DNA of 64,000 bases, taken from a virus. The stretch lies in the IMG/VR virus record IMGVR_UViG_3300018414_000007, positions 17,107-81,106 of that record; one strand, 5' to 3'. Positions 40,616 to 49,900 of the stretch are shown here, piece after piece. The notes beneath the pieces are model-generated. The model saw only the letters and a program-made list of their open reading frames with translations. It had not been told where the DNA came from and ran no database searches. The position numbers and the translations under genes are program-made. Each line of letters opens with the position of its first letter. The first letter of the stretch is position 1.

Positions 40616-41423
40616 TTTAGCAATATTAGATGCAGATTTTTTATTATTTAGTTGTACTGCTGGAAATAAAGTATTAGATTCTGAAGGTGATCCTATAAGA
40701 GAAGATAATAAATTTGTATATACAGATAAAACCTTAGAAGAGGTTTTTAAGGCTGCTGACGTCACTATTAGTAATTTACTAGATAAGTGTTCAGCTGATT
40801 ATTATTGTGGCTTCCTAGGGGCTTGTAAGAGCTTTAGAAAGGAAATCTATCCAGATTATAAAGCCAATAGAAAAGATTTTGAAAGACCAAGATTTTATAG
40901 AGAGTTAATAAACTATTTATATGATACTTGGAAATTTATAGGTACTACTGATGGTCTTGAAGCAGATGATGCTGTTAATATAGTTAAGAATAATTTTAAA
41001 AATGACTATAACTGTATAATTGTATCATCTGATAAAGACTTGATTAAGTGCATTGAAGGAACTTATTTAAATCCAAGAGATTTAAGTATAGTTGAAACAG
41101 ATAATACAGAAGCCAGAAGAAGTTTCTGGAAGAGTATGATAACAGGAGATCCTATTGATAATATCAAGGGTTTACCTGGAAAAGGTATTGTTTATGCAAA
41201 TAGTGTAATAGATTTTTGTGAAGAAAAGAAGGAGAATTATGCTATTGAAGTGCTAGATAGATACATTAGACAGTTTGGTGAGGAGGATGGAATAGAAGAA
41301 TTTAGAAAAAACTATAAATGTTTGAAAATATTAGATAATTTTCGTAACTTTGTTTTGCCGACATTGCGAAGTTGGGAATTATCTTTTACTAAATCTTCTA
41401 AATTAGATTTGGAAGGAGTTTAA
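40608..41423 (+). CDS. 5'-3' exonuclease (FLAP/PIN family)
   Basis: The 271-residue protein has the FEN/5'-exonuclease layout: LAILDADFLLFSC, FLGACKSFRKEIYPDYKANR, TDGLEADDAVNIV, IVSSDKDLIKCIEGTYLNPR and GDPIDNIKGLPGKG. Acidic residues in these motifs bind the metals. It removes primers and 5' flaps. It overlaps the RusA-like gene by 8 nt. Confidence 0.9.
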   Translation: MRNLAILDADFLLFSCTAGNKVLDSEGDPIREDNKFVYTDKTLEEVFKAADVTISNLLDKCSADYYCGFLGACKSFRKEIYPDYKANRKDFERPRFYRELINYLYDTWKFIGTTDGLEADDAVNIVKNNFKNDYNCIIVSSDKDLIKCIEGTYLNPRDLSIVETDNTEARRSFWKSMITGDPIDNIKGLPGKGIVYANSVIDFCEEKKENYAIEVLDRYIRQFGEEDGIEEFRKNYKCLKILDNFRNFVLPTLRSWELSFTKSSKLDLEGV

Positions 41424-42028
41424 TGAATAAAAACGAGGAGGCAGAAACATTTAATTTAAGGGACCAAATCAGTCCTAAAGAAGCATATGTTCCTAAAAAG
41501 AATAAATCATGTTTCTTTGTATTACCATTATTAGGATATCCTAGTTATTGGTATTATGGATTAATAAACTGTTACTTAAGAGATAATATAAATAAACCTG
41601 AACTTGGTTATAAGATTTTCTTAAATCTATCAAATTATGATAAAAAGGTATTAAATATACATGAGTTTAATCAATTCTATCAATTAGAAGATAAGACTTA
41701 TATGTATGTATTTGATATACCTAAGAGATTTGAAGATGATTATTATAAATTTTGTGAAGGTAAATATTCTAAAATTTCACCTGAAGCTAAAACATTAATT
41801 TGTAAGCTGAGTGGGATTAAACCAGTTACAGAAAGTGTTGTACACAAAGTATTGTACAAAACTTCAGATATGAAACAAAGAATAGAAGAATTAATAGGTG
41901 AGATATTACCAATGGAAGCTGAAGTATATTCAGTACCCAATTTAGATAAAGAAACATATTCTATTTTTAAAATTAGAAATAGTAATATAGTTAAAGCAGT
42001 GGAGGATGAGGTAAGTGAAAGAGGATAA
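41423..42028 (+). CDS. Hypothetical protein
   Basis: The 201-residue protein has an aromatic region SCFFVLPLLGYPSYWYYGLI and a helical C-terminal region. The hydrophobic part is short for a membrane span and looks like a buried core. No domain recognised. Its stop overlaps the next gene. Confidence 0.65.
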   Translation: MNKNEEAETFNLRDQISPKEAYVPKKNKSCFFVLPLLGYPSYWYYGLINCYLRDNINKPELGYKIFLNLSNYDKKVLNIHEFNQFYQLEDKTYMYVFDIPKRFEDDYYKFCEGKYSKISPEAKTLICKLSGIKPVTESVVHKVLYKTSDMKQRIEELIGEILPMEAEVYSVPNLDKETYSIFKIRNSNIVKAVEDEVSERG

Positions 42029-42347
42029 ATTCTTTAAATTTGTTGATTGGAGAGTAAAACAAATAGTTACTGTTCTAGCAAGTAAAGGAAAAGAATATAG
42101 TACAGAAGATAATAAACTGCATAATTTTGATAAAGCTTCAATTAAATCTGGAAAGATTAGAGAAGAAGTAATTAAAGATTTTATGTTAAAACATGAAATT
42201 AGTGTAGATGATATTATTGATAATATTAAGGAAGGTAAACTTCCAAGTAAAAGTTTAGTAGCTGAAAAAGTAGGAGATATAATTAACTATTATATTCTAC
42301 TAGAAGCTTCAATATATGATAGAATAGATAAGGAGGTGAATGGATAA
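42015..42347 (+). CDS. DUF1599 / Nmad1-like small protein
   Basis: The 110-residue all-helical protein has VTVLASKGKEYSTEDNKLHNFDKA (partly) and EKVGDIINYYILLEASIYDR. The pattern KGxEYxxxDNxLxNF...EKxxDixNYxxLLxA matches DUF1599 / nucleotide-modification-associated domain 1, related to all-alpha NTP pyrophosphohydrolases. It may sanitise or modify nucleotides. The start is GTG. Confidence 0.6.
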   Translation: MKEDKFFKFVDWRVKQIVTVLASKGKEYSTEDNKLHNFDKASIKSGKIREEVIKDFMLKHEISVDDIIDNIKEGKLPSKSLVAEKVGDIINYYILLEASIYDRIDKEVNG

Positions 42348-43224
42348 GGAAAGAGTAAGAAAGTTTTTATTAGCTAATAGAGGATATTTAAAGAAAGGAG
42401 CTAATACTGTATCTATAAGAGTCTTTGGAGTAAATACTTCAGATAAAGTAGATTTAGTTAAATTAGTACAACAAGAAATTAGGAGAGGAACTAAAGTTAA
42501 AGTAGAAAAAGCCATAGAATTAGAGGAAAAACCTCAAAAAGCTTCTTTTAATATTAACAGTTATAAGAATCTTGATATTCTAGTTGTAGGAGATTTACAT
42601 GCACCTTTTGCTCTACCTGATTATATTGAATGGTGCTATCAACTTAGTAAAGAGTATAAAACAAATAAAACTATCTTTATAGGTGATGTAATAGATTCAC
42701 ATAGTTGGAGCTATCATGAACATGATGTAGATGGTTTAAGTGTAGGACATGAATTAGATGCTGGTATTAGACAACTAAGAGTAGCATATAAAATGTTTCC
42801 TGAAGTTGATATAACTCTTGGAAATCATGATTTACTTATTGCTAGGAAAGCTAAAACAGCTGGATTATCAAGAAGGTTTATTAGAGATTTAGGAGAAGTA
42901 TTAGAAGCACCTAAAACATGGAATTTTGTACATGAAGTTAAATATCATGATGTTAATTATATTCATGGTACAACTGGTAATGCTTTTACAAGAGCTAAGG
43001 ATAGTAGAACAAGTACAGTGCAAGGTCATTTACATAGCCAAGCATTTGTACAATATAGTGTTTCTGAAAAAGATGCAATTTTTGGATTGCAAATAGGATG
43101 TGGTGTAGATCATCATAAATATGCATTTGAATATGCTAAACCTATGACTAAGAAACCAATAATTAGTGCAGGAGTTGTTCTTGAAAATGGAACACTTCCT
43201 ATTTTAAGATTAATGAAATTATAA
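42340..43224 (+). CDS. Calcineurin-like metallophosphoesterase 1 (with HTH-like N-terminus)
   Basis: The 294-residue protein has a 70-residue helical N-terminus (KERVRKFLLANRGYLKKGA) and then a metallophosphoesterase core: LVVGDLHAPF (Asp, His), FIGDVIDSHSW (Asp), TLGNHDLL (Asn, His), YIHGTTG and VQGHLHSQ. These are the metal ligands of the family. Its target could be a nucleotide, DNA end or phosphoprotein. The start ATG follows AGGAGG. Confidence 0.85.
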   Translation: MDKERVRKFLLANRGYLKKGANTVSIRVFGVNTSDKVDLVKLVQQEIRRGTKVKVEKAIELEEKPQKASFNINSYKNLDILVVGDLHAPFALPDYIEWCYQLSKEYKTNKTIFIGDVIDSHSWSYHEHDVDGLSVGHELDAGIRQLRVAYKMFPEVDITLGNHDLLIARKAKTAGLSRRFIRDLGEVLEAPKTWNFVHEVKYHDVNYIHGTTGNAFTRAKDSRTSTVQGHLHSQAFVQYSVSEKDAIFGLQIGCGVDHHKYAFEYAKPMTKKPIISAGVVLENGTLPILRLMKL

Positions 43225-43226
43225 AT

Positions 43227-43412
43227 TTGAAAAAGAGTACAACAGGATATAAAGGGGTTTCCCAACAAACAGGAAAAAAGAAGAGATATGAGGCGTATTT
43301 TACAACTCATAATAATGATAAGACTAAGACAATCAAATATTATATTGGATTGTTTGATACACCACAATTAGCTCATATAGCTAGAATAAATTATATAGAT
43401 AGTCTTAAATAA
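43227..43412 (+). CDS. Stand-alone AP2-domain protein
   Basis: The 61-residue protein has STTGYKGVSQQTGKKKRYEA then YYIGLFDTPQLAHIARINY, the beta-sheet plus helix of AP2 DNA-binding domains (GykGV....W.A......lGxFdtxeeAaxAy). In phages AP2 is usually fused to HNH nucleases; here it stands alone. The start is a TTG. It may be a DNA-binding protein or the remnant of a homing endonuclease. Confidence 0.75.
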   Translation: MKKSTTGYKGVSQQTGKKKRYEAYFTTHNNDKTKTIKYYIGLFDTPQLAHIARINYIDSLK

Positions 43413-43425
43413 ATATAAACATACA

Positions 43426-43449
43426 GGGAGGTCAAAAGCCTCCCTTTTT
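43426..43449 (+). terminator. Rho-independent terminator
   Basis: GGGAGG (43426-43431) pairs with CCTCCC (43439-43444) around TCAAAAG and is followed by T5. It ends the replication operon after the AP2 gene. Confidence 0.85.
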
Positions 43450-43460
43450 AATTTAATAAG

Positions 43461-43673
43461 ATGTTAGAAATTGAATCATTATCTTCTATAGCAGAAACAA
43501 AAGTAGAAAACATTGAGAAGGAGTTATCTTCAAGACAAAAAACAATTTTAAAAAATAGAATTGAAAAGAACTCTAAAATTACTTTAAAAAGAGCAGTTAA
43601 ACAACTAGGTAAAAGAAGAGTTAATAAAATTATAAAAGCAGTTAGAACTGTTATAAATAATAAAAATATATGA
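43461..43673 (+). CDS. Small basic helical protein
   Basis: A 70-residue protein, acidic at first and then very basic (KNRIEKNSKITLKRAVKQLG, KRRVNKIIKAVR). Probably nucleic-acid binding. It overlaps the next gene by 4 nt (ATGA). No domain recognised. Confidence 0.65.
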   Translation: MLEIESLSSIAETKVENIEKELSSRQKTILKNRIEKNSKITLKRAVKQLGKRRVNKIIKAVRTVINNKNI

Positions 43674-44467
43674 TAGACACAGCAGAACTAGATGAACTAG
43701 TTATGAACAAAATATTAGGTAAGCCTAATAAAGTAATTATTCCTAAAGATGTAAAGGTTATAGATTCTTTTAGAAGAAAGGGATTAAATGAAGGAAGAGA
43801 TCATGGCTTAGGTTATTCTATATTACATAAAGAGTCAGATACTGAATTTAAAGCGTTAATGGCATTTACAGCCTGTAAAGATTACTTAAATGATTTTGTA
43901 TATGTAGAAACAACTGGTAAATCTCTTAGTAGTATTTATGGATTTAAACATAATTATACTGGATTATTAAAAGGTAAAGAACATTTCTATCTTGGTTTAA
44001 GACCTTTAAACTATTTACACGGTTCTAAGTATTCTGGTTTTGAAGCAGTTAGTAATTCATTAAAAGATAATAATTCTAATATTATTAAGTATTTAAATAA
44101 TCTTGAAGATAAATTTAAAGTTAATGGAAGAACAACATTTGAAACTTATACAGATGACATATTAATTCTGAAAGTTCCAATGTTTTGGATAAAATTTCCT
44201 TTTATGTTTAGTTTATATGGATTATTAGTAAGATGCTTTTTAAATATAACTAAAGAAGAATTAGAAAAAGATCCAATTACAACTATTAATGACAAGAAGT
44301 CAACTGTAATAGTTGGAGATAACTCTTTATTAAGTTCTTTAAAAAACTATTTAGACTCTTTAAATCCTGATAAATTATTAGATTATCAATATCCAACAGA
44401 TCCAAATAGTAGTTATATACATAATTTTGGGATTATTGGAAGATTAAATACAATAAAGAAAAAATGA
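43670..44467 (+). CDS. Conserved hypothetical protein
   Basis: The 265-residue protein has no visible catalytic motif. There is a hydrophobic/aromatic stretch VPMFWIKFPFMFSLYGLLVR near the centre that could be a membrane-associated helix. It overlaps the next small gene in an ATGA. Confidence 0.65.
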   Translation: MIDTAELDELVMNKILGKPNKVIIPKDVKVIDSFRRKGLNEGRDHGLGYSILHKESDTEFKALMAFTACKDYLNDFVYVETTGKSLSSIYGFKHNYTGLLKGKEHFYLGLRPLNYLHGSKYSGFEAVSNSLKDNNSNIIKYLNNLEDKFKVNGRTTFETYTDDILILKVPMFWIKFPFMFSLYGLLVRCFLNITKEELEKDPITTINDKKSTVIVGDNSLLSSLKNYLDSLNPDKLLDYQYPTDPNSSYIHNFGIIGRLNTIKKK

Positions 44468-44574
44468 AATACATATTAAGAAAAATGTACTGGGCTTTTA
44501 CAGAAGGATTAGCTGCAGGAATAGGATTTATTATTGGTCTTTGGATTACAATGAAAATATTTACACTTATTTAA
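44464..44574 (+). CDS. Tiny membrane protein
   Basis: A 36-residue ORF in an ATGA overlap with the preceding gene: MKYILRKMYWAFTEGLAAG then a hydrophobic helix IGFIIGLWITMKIF. The next ATG follows immediately after its stop. Function unknown. Confidence 0.55.
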   Translation: MKYILRKMYWAFTEGLAAGIGFIIGLWITMKIFTLI

Positions 44575-44757
44575 ATGTCAGAAAAGATTAAAACATTGAT
44601 AGATTTCCAAGCAGCATCATTTGATAGAACAGCTTACATAGAAATAATAGGAGATGAAGTAGTTTATGATGTATCAGATGGAGAATATGGTCCTTGTTAT
44701 TTTTCATTGAAAGAATTAGAAGAAAAAATTAAAGAACATAAGGAGAAATTAAAGTAA
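44575..44757 (+). CDS. Small hypothetical protein
   Basis: A 60-residue protein, acidic and beta-rich with a basic C-terminal helix. Its TAA overlaps the next ATG (TAATG). No domain recognised. Confidence 0.65.
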   Translation: MSEKIKTLIDFQAASFDRTAYIEIIGDEVVYDVSDGEYGPCYFSLKELEEKIKEHKEKLK

Positions 44758-45284
44758 TGAGTACATTTTTTATAGGATGTCTCCATTTTGGTCATGAATG
44801 GATGGCTAAGCATAGAGGTTTTACATCCTCTAAAGAACATGACGAAAATATTATTAATAATTGGAACAAAACTATTAGTAAAAATGATATAACTTTTATA
44901 CTTGGAGATATTACCATGGAAACTACTGAGTTTTATCCATATTTAGATGAACTTAAAGGTAGAAAAATAGTAGTTCTTGGAAATCATGACAATTGGAAAC
45001 ACACTAGAGAATTATTGAAGTATGTAGAAAGCGTAGCAGGAATGATAGATTATAAGGGTTATGTATTAACTCATTGCCCTATTCATCCAGTAGAAATAAG
45101 TTTTTGTAGAGGTAATATTCATGCTCATATACATGAAAATAAACTTTTAGAAGTAGAGTATTTATCTCGTTATGGAGATCCTGGATCAATAATTGAGCCT
45201 ACATTATTTAAATATATTAATGTAGATGCTCAGCAAATAGGTTATACACCATTAGCATTAGAGGAGATAAGAAAAAATGAATAA
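44757..45284 (+). CDS. Metallophosphoesterase 2
   Basis: The 175-residue protein is a compact metallophosphoesterase: FFIGCLHFGH, FILGDITMET, VVLGNHDNWK, LTHCPIHP and NIHAHIHEN carry the metal-binding Asp, Asn and His residues (in the first motif the usual Asp is Cys: GCLHFGH). Members of this small class are often found in phages. It overlaps the next gene by 8 nt. Confidence 0.85.
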   Translation: MSTFFIGCLHFGHEWMAKHRGFTSSKEHDENIINNWNKTISKNDITFILGDITMETTEFYPYLDELKGRKIVVLGNHDNWKHTRELLKYVESVAGMIDYKGYVLTHCPIHPVEISFCRGNIHAHIHENKLLEVEYLSRYGDPGSIIEPTLFKYINVDAQQIGYTPLALEEIRKNE

Positions 45285-46041
45285 AATATGGATAATAGGT
45301 GATATTCACGGAGCATATAAAGCTTTATTGCAATGCATTGAAAGAAGTAAATTTGATAAAGAAAAAGATACTCTAATTCAATTGGGTGATATTGCTGATG
45401 GATGGGATCAAGTTTATGAATGTATTGAAGAACTTTTAACTATTAAAAACTTAATTTCTATTAAAGGTAATCATGACCAATGGTTTTTAGAATGGATAAA
45501 TGAAAGTAGACATCCTACTCTTTGGACACAAGGAGGTTATGGTACTCTTGTTTCTTATTGTAAACACTTAGATAAAGAGTATCATCAAGGAATGTATTCA
45601 TGTATTACTAGCCTTCTTCCAGAAGATCTTCCTATTACCCATATTAATTTTTTTAAGAATCAACTACATTATTATGTAGATAAGAAAAATAATTGTTTTG
45701 TACATGGAGGATTTGATAGAAATTATCTTATAGAAGATATAGATTATTTAGATCCTTCTAGTTTATGGTGGGATAGAGATTTATGGAATAAAGCATTATC
45801 TCATCATAATTTTGATCAACCTAAACTTGTTACTAAAAATAATTTTAAAGAAATTTTTATAGGACATACTACTACAAGCACTTGGGATAAATCATTTAAA
45901 CCAATGAGTGCTGCAAATGTTTGGAATTTAGATCAAGGAGCAGGATGGGAAGGTAAATTAACTATTATGAATTTAGAAACAAAAGAATATTTTCAAAGTG
46001 ATATAGTAAAAAAATTATATCCTAATCAAAAGGGAAGGTAA
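45277..46041 (+). CDS. Ser/Thr protein phosphatase-like metallophosphoesterase 3
   Basis: The 254-residue protein resembles the bacteriophage lambda phosphatase type: WIIGDIHGAY, IQLGDIADGWD, SIKGNHDQWF, CFVHGGFDRN and FIGHTTTS. It may dephosphorylate proteins or diadenosine/nucleotide substrates. It is the third such enzyme in 4 kb. Confidence 0.88.
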   Translation: MNKIWIIGDIHGAYKALLQCIERSKFDKEKDTLIQLGDIADGWDQVYECIEELLTIKNLISIKGNHDQWFLEWINESRHPTLWTQGGYGTLVSYCKHLDKEYHQGMYSCITSLLPEDLPITHINFFKNQLHYYVDKKNNCFVHGGFDRNYLIEDIDYLDPSSLWWDRDLWNKALSHHNFDQPKLVTKNNFKEIFIGHTTTSTWDKSFKPMSAANVWNLDQGAGWEGKLTIMNLETKEYFQSDIVKKLYPNQKGR

Positions 46042-46043
46042 AA

Positions 46044-46220
46044 TTGAAAAAATTATATAATTACGTATTTCATTACAATCCACTTAGTAAGAAATGGGCT
46101 GCTATCCCAAGAGATAAGTATGATGAGTATTGGAATGATTACACTAGTAGAGTCAAAAATGGAGTATTATATGCAGATAATTGCCAAACCCTAATTGATT
46201 TTATTATCAATAAAAAATGA
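46044..46220 (+). CDS. Small hypothetical protein, TTG start
   Basis: A 58-residue ORF (M)KKLYNYVFHYNPLSKKWAAI onward, from a TTG after AGGGAAGG. Its stop overlaps the next ATG. It fills an otherwise empty gap. No domain recognised. Confidence 0.6.
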   Translation: MKKLYNYVFHYNPLSKKWAAIPRDKYDEYWNDYTSRVKNGVLYADNCQTLIDFIINKK

Positions 46221-46516
46221 GAGTAGAAGTAAGGAATCAAGGATTTGCAGTTCCATATCTTGAAAATGTACCCAAATGGATTCCTCAAGGAGACTCTGTT
46301 GTATTAAGTAAAGAGTGGTTTAAATACCATAAAGATACAAAAAGTCTTTTAGCTCTAAAGAAAGATCAGACAGGATTACCTCCTGGAATTCATGAAGCTA
46401 GATTAGTATTTCAAAAATATGATGTTAATCTAAGACAATGGGTAGAAATAGAAAGTCCTAGAGAAGTTAATGATCAAAGGGATTTTTGGAGACTAATCTT
46501 TATAGAAAAAGAATGA
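46217..46516 (+). CDS. Hypothetical protein
   Basis: A 99-residue beta-rich protein, MRVEVRNQGFAVPYLENVPK onward. No domain recognised. It overlaps the small ORFs on both sides by 4 nt. Confidence 0.65.
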   Translation: MRVEVRNQGFAVPYLENVPKWIPQGDSVVLSKEWFKYHKDTKSLLALKKDQTGLPPGIHEARLVFQKYDVNLRQWVEIESPREVNDQRDFWRLIFIEKE

Positions 46517-46596
46517 TTCTATTTGTATTAATTTGGACTTGTATCCTTGAAATTTTATGGTTAAGTACTAGCTGGAGTAATAAATATTCCAGCTAG
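46513..46596 (+). CDS. Possible 27-residue membrane peptide
   Basis: ATG at 46513 overlaps the previous TGA and gives MILFVLIWTCILEILWLSTS plus seven residues. The 3' half lies in the following hairpin. It may be real because of the ATGA coupling, but it is very short. Confidence 0.35.
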   Translation: MILFVLIWTCILEILWLSTSWSNKYSS

Positions 46597-46597
46597 T
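46567..46597 (+). other. Strong 10-bp hairpin
   Basis: ACTAGCTGGA (46567-46576) pairs with TCCAGCTAGT (46588-46597). It is followed by TTAAAAATT, so it is a weak terminator at best. Confidence 0.5.
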
Positions 46598-46610
46598 TTA
46601 AAAATTAAAT

Positions 46611-46910
46611 ATGGGTTATAGATTAGCTAATATAGACAAAGTATTGCTTATAAATTTTGTAAAACATATTGATGGTAACTTAGTTTATAATACAATTAAT
46701 AACATAACTACTGTTAAACTAAAATTTAATAAAAAGTCTTTTGAATTAAATTGTAAGTTTTATAATTTAGATAAGATACAAAGTATAAATATGTGTGATG
46801 CATTTAATTATACAACAGGCTTATTTGGACATAAGAATTATCAATTCAATAGGGACACTTTAAATAGTATTATAAAAACTTATAATGATGCAATAAAAGT
46901 AGCTAGTTAA
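46611..46910 (+). CDS. Hypothetical protein, last rightward gene
   Basis: A 99-residue protein, MGYRLANIDKVLLINFVKHI onward. No domain recognised. It is followed directly by the bidirectional terminator. Confidence 0.65.
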   Translation: MGYRLANIDKVLLINFVKHIDGNLVYNTINNITTVKLKFNKKSFELNCKFYNLDKIQSINMCDAFNYTTGLFGHKNYQFNRDTLNSIIKTYNDAIKVAS

Positions 46911-46927
46911 TTCCAGCTACTTTTTTT
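46895..46927. terminator. Bidirectional terminator between convergent units
   Basis: AAAAGTAGCT (46895-46904) pairs with AGCTACTTTT (46915-46924); a T7 run follows on the plus strand and a TTTTATTG on the minus strand. It separates the last rightward gene from the end of the giant leftward gene. Confidence 0.75.
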
Positions 46928-46940
46928 AATCTGCGGGGAA

Positions 46941-49900
46941 TTACTTGTTGTCAATAGCTTGTTTAGTAGCTGAATAAACCTTTTCAGGTATATTTACTAT
47001 AGGCAATGCTTTAGCAAGTTTAACTGCTATCTTACTATGACCTTTATGTATTCCTGTTTTATAAGTACCTTTACCTTCAATTGTTTGAGCTACTGCTTGA
47101 CCTAAATCTGCAAAGTCCATTAAAGTTTTAAATGCTGGTATGGGCTCTCTTATTACTGCTTGGAATGAGTAAGGATTGTAGAAGAAAGTTAAATCTCCAG
47201 ATACTCTAGTAGTAGAATTTAATAAGAATGTTAATGCAGCTTTCTCTTTATCATCATCATGATACAATCCATGAAGCATTGCTTTCATAGCTAATGCAGC
47301 TCCCCAAAGAACAGGAATAAAAGCTAACTCATAAGCATTCATTCTTAAGTTTCTATTATCTATACTATCAGCATTTTCATCAGTAGTAAATGCCTTGTAC
47401 ATATCTTTGATTAAAGGAATAACGGCTAAGTGACTTAGTTTATAACTTAAGTATCTACCTTTCTGTATATCTCCAGATAGAGTTTGATACTCTTTACCAA
47501 ATCTTACAGAGATAGATCTTGGAAGCCACTTCCTCATAGTAAGAAGGTTTCTCAATATGTACTTCTGAGAAGCCATAGTAGCATCACCATAATCACCATG
47601 TACAGCTGTAACTACAGATTGAATATGAGAACTCATCTCTAATCTCTTTCTATCATCATCGTAAGGATTAGGACCAAATTGATCTGTTTTCCATTCACCT
47701 TTACCATCAAATGCATCAAATAAATCATGTTCAACTCCAGACAAATCTGTTACTTTCTCTTTCATAAGTACAGATATACCTGTTTGATGCTGAATAAAAT
47801 CTTCAGTTTTATTTACAAGTACATAAGGAGTAGCTTCAGCTAATGGATTATTAATACTTGGTAATTTAAACTTACCAAACTTAATCTCTCCTAACTGCTG
47901 TCTCATATCAAAATATTCAGCTAATGCTTTAACTTTAGAATGAGCTTCAGTCCAAGGTAAACTAGCTTCTAACATATAACCAAAGGATTTAATATTCTCT
48001 CTTTCACCATATGCTTTTCTATCACCTGCATAGATTGTATTAGATAATACTCCCCATATAACACGACCAATAGAAGATACAGGATTTAAACCTAATGCTT
48101 TTAATCTAGTATAAGCAGATACAGTATCAACAACTTTACTACCTGTTAAAGCTCTAGTTTCTGTAACTGGTTCTCCTTTAGCATTAAGTGTAGTTCTTTT
48201 GATTGTAGCATCTGGATTAGCTCCAGTATGTTCTACACCTCTATCATACAAGAAAGATTCTAACATATAGTTAGATTGAGATGTAATATTAGGAGCTCTA
48301 CCTGGACTTTCATCTAAGATAGGAGTACCATCATCATCTGTAACTATTTGATCTGAAGTATTAACTTTATAAGCAGGTTGTTTCTGAGTTAATTCTTTCA
48401 TCATTTGTAAATAAGGTTCTATCTCATTTTTATGATTAAGCATAAACTCTTGTAATTTAGCAGCTAATAATACTCTACCTAAGTCATATGATTTATCTGC
48501 TGGGTTCATAACATTACTCATCATATAAACAGGTATAGACTCATTAGGAAGACCATTTATATCTAAGCTATTAGTGTTAACAGTAGATTCTAATTTAGTT
48601 GTTACAGAGTCTGTAGCAAGCTGTTGGATAGCTTTAAATGCACCTTTGAAGTCTCCTTCTAACATTCTATCCATATAGTCTTTCTTTACTTCGGGTATAT
48701 AGTTAGATTCATTACCATAAAGTTTAGCCATAGATCTAAATTGAGAGTCTAGTTCATTATAAACTTTCATCTCTACAGAATCTTCACCAAATGCTTTTAA
48801 AGCAGTATATCTAGGATCTATCCACTTACTATTAGGAGTACTAGTAACATAGTCTTTATACTTATTTCTTTCTTCTTTAGATATGTAAGAACCTTTCTTA
48901 ACCTTAGCAATATATTGATCTGGATTATGAGAAGCAGTCCATTGTTTAAACTTAGCATAATCATGAGTACCTTCTTTATTCCAATCAGGTAATTCAGATT
49001 TTAACTGCTCAACATCAGCATTATATCTTTCTTTATCCTCTTCTGTAATCTTTACATCCCAATCTGTTCTATCATACTTCTTTTTAGTCCAGAACTCATG
49101 TTTATATTTATTAAGAAGTCTACCTGTAGGATTACCATCTTTATCTAATTGTAATACTGCATTGTAGTTTTTATATTTCTTTTGAAACTCTTTAAATACA
49201 GGAACTATTTTATCTTGGTATTTAGAAAAATCATCATTAGTTTTTAACTCAGCTTTTCTAATTACTGTTTGCATAGCTTGTAATTTAGGACTACTAGAAT
49301 ACATAGCAGATTCAAATGTAGATTCCATATTACCTACATCTTTGTTAGGTTGATTAAATACTTTACCTAAATCAACATTAGGATTAATATCAGTACCAAA
49401 GTAATAAGATAAAGTCTCTAATTTCTTTTTATCTAATTCATTATTTAAATCAATTGATTTTCTAACAATATCATCTAAGTTTTTATTTTCTTCAGCAAAA
49501 GCTTCATTATAAGTAATATAGTTTCTTATATTAGCATACCAAGATAAATATCTTTTAGTTTCATCTATATCATAAGCAGACATTCTTCCAGGTCTATTCA
49601 TAATAGTTTCAATAGAAGCTAACTTATCTTTAGCTTGAGCAGTAATTATACTAACTGTATTTTCAGCTTTAATCTGTTTGATTTGATTATTTATATCTTC
49701 TACTTTAGCTTGTAATCCAGGATTCTTTGCATAATTAGGATTAGATTGAAACTTGTTTCTAATATCATATAATCTCTTTAAAGACTTTTCAATAATTCTT
49801 TCTTCTTTAGACTTAGGCATAACTGGTTTAGGATCTATATCATATAAAGGAGTTCCACCTTTAGTAAATACTCTAAGAACTCTTTTACCATTTTCCCAAG

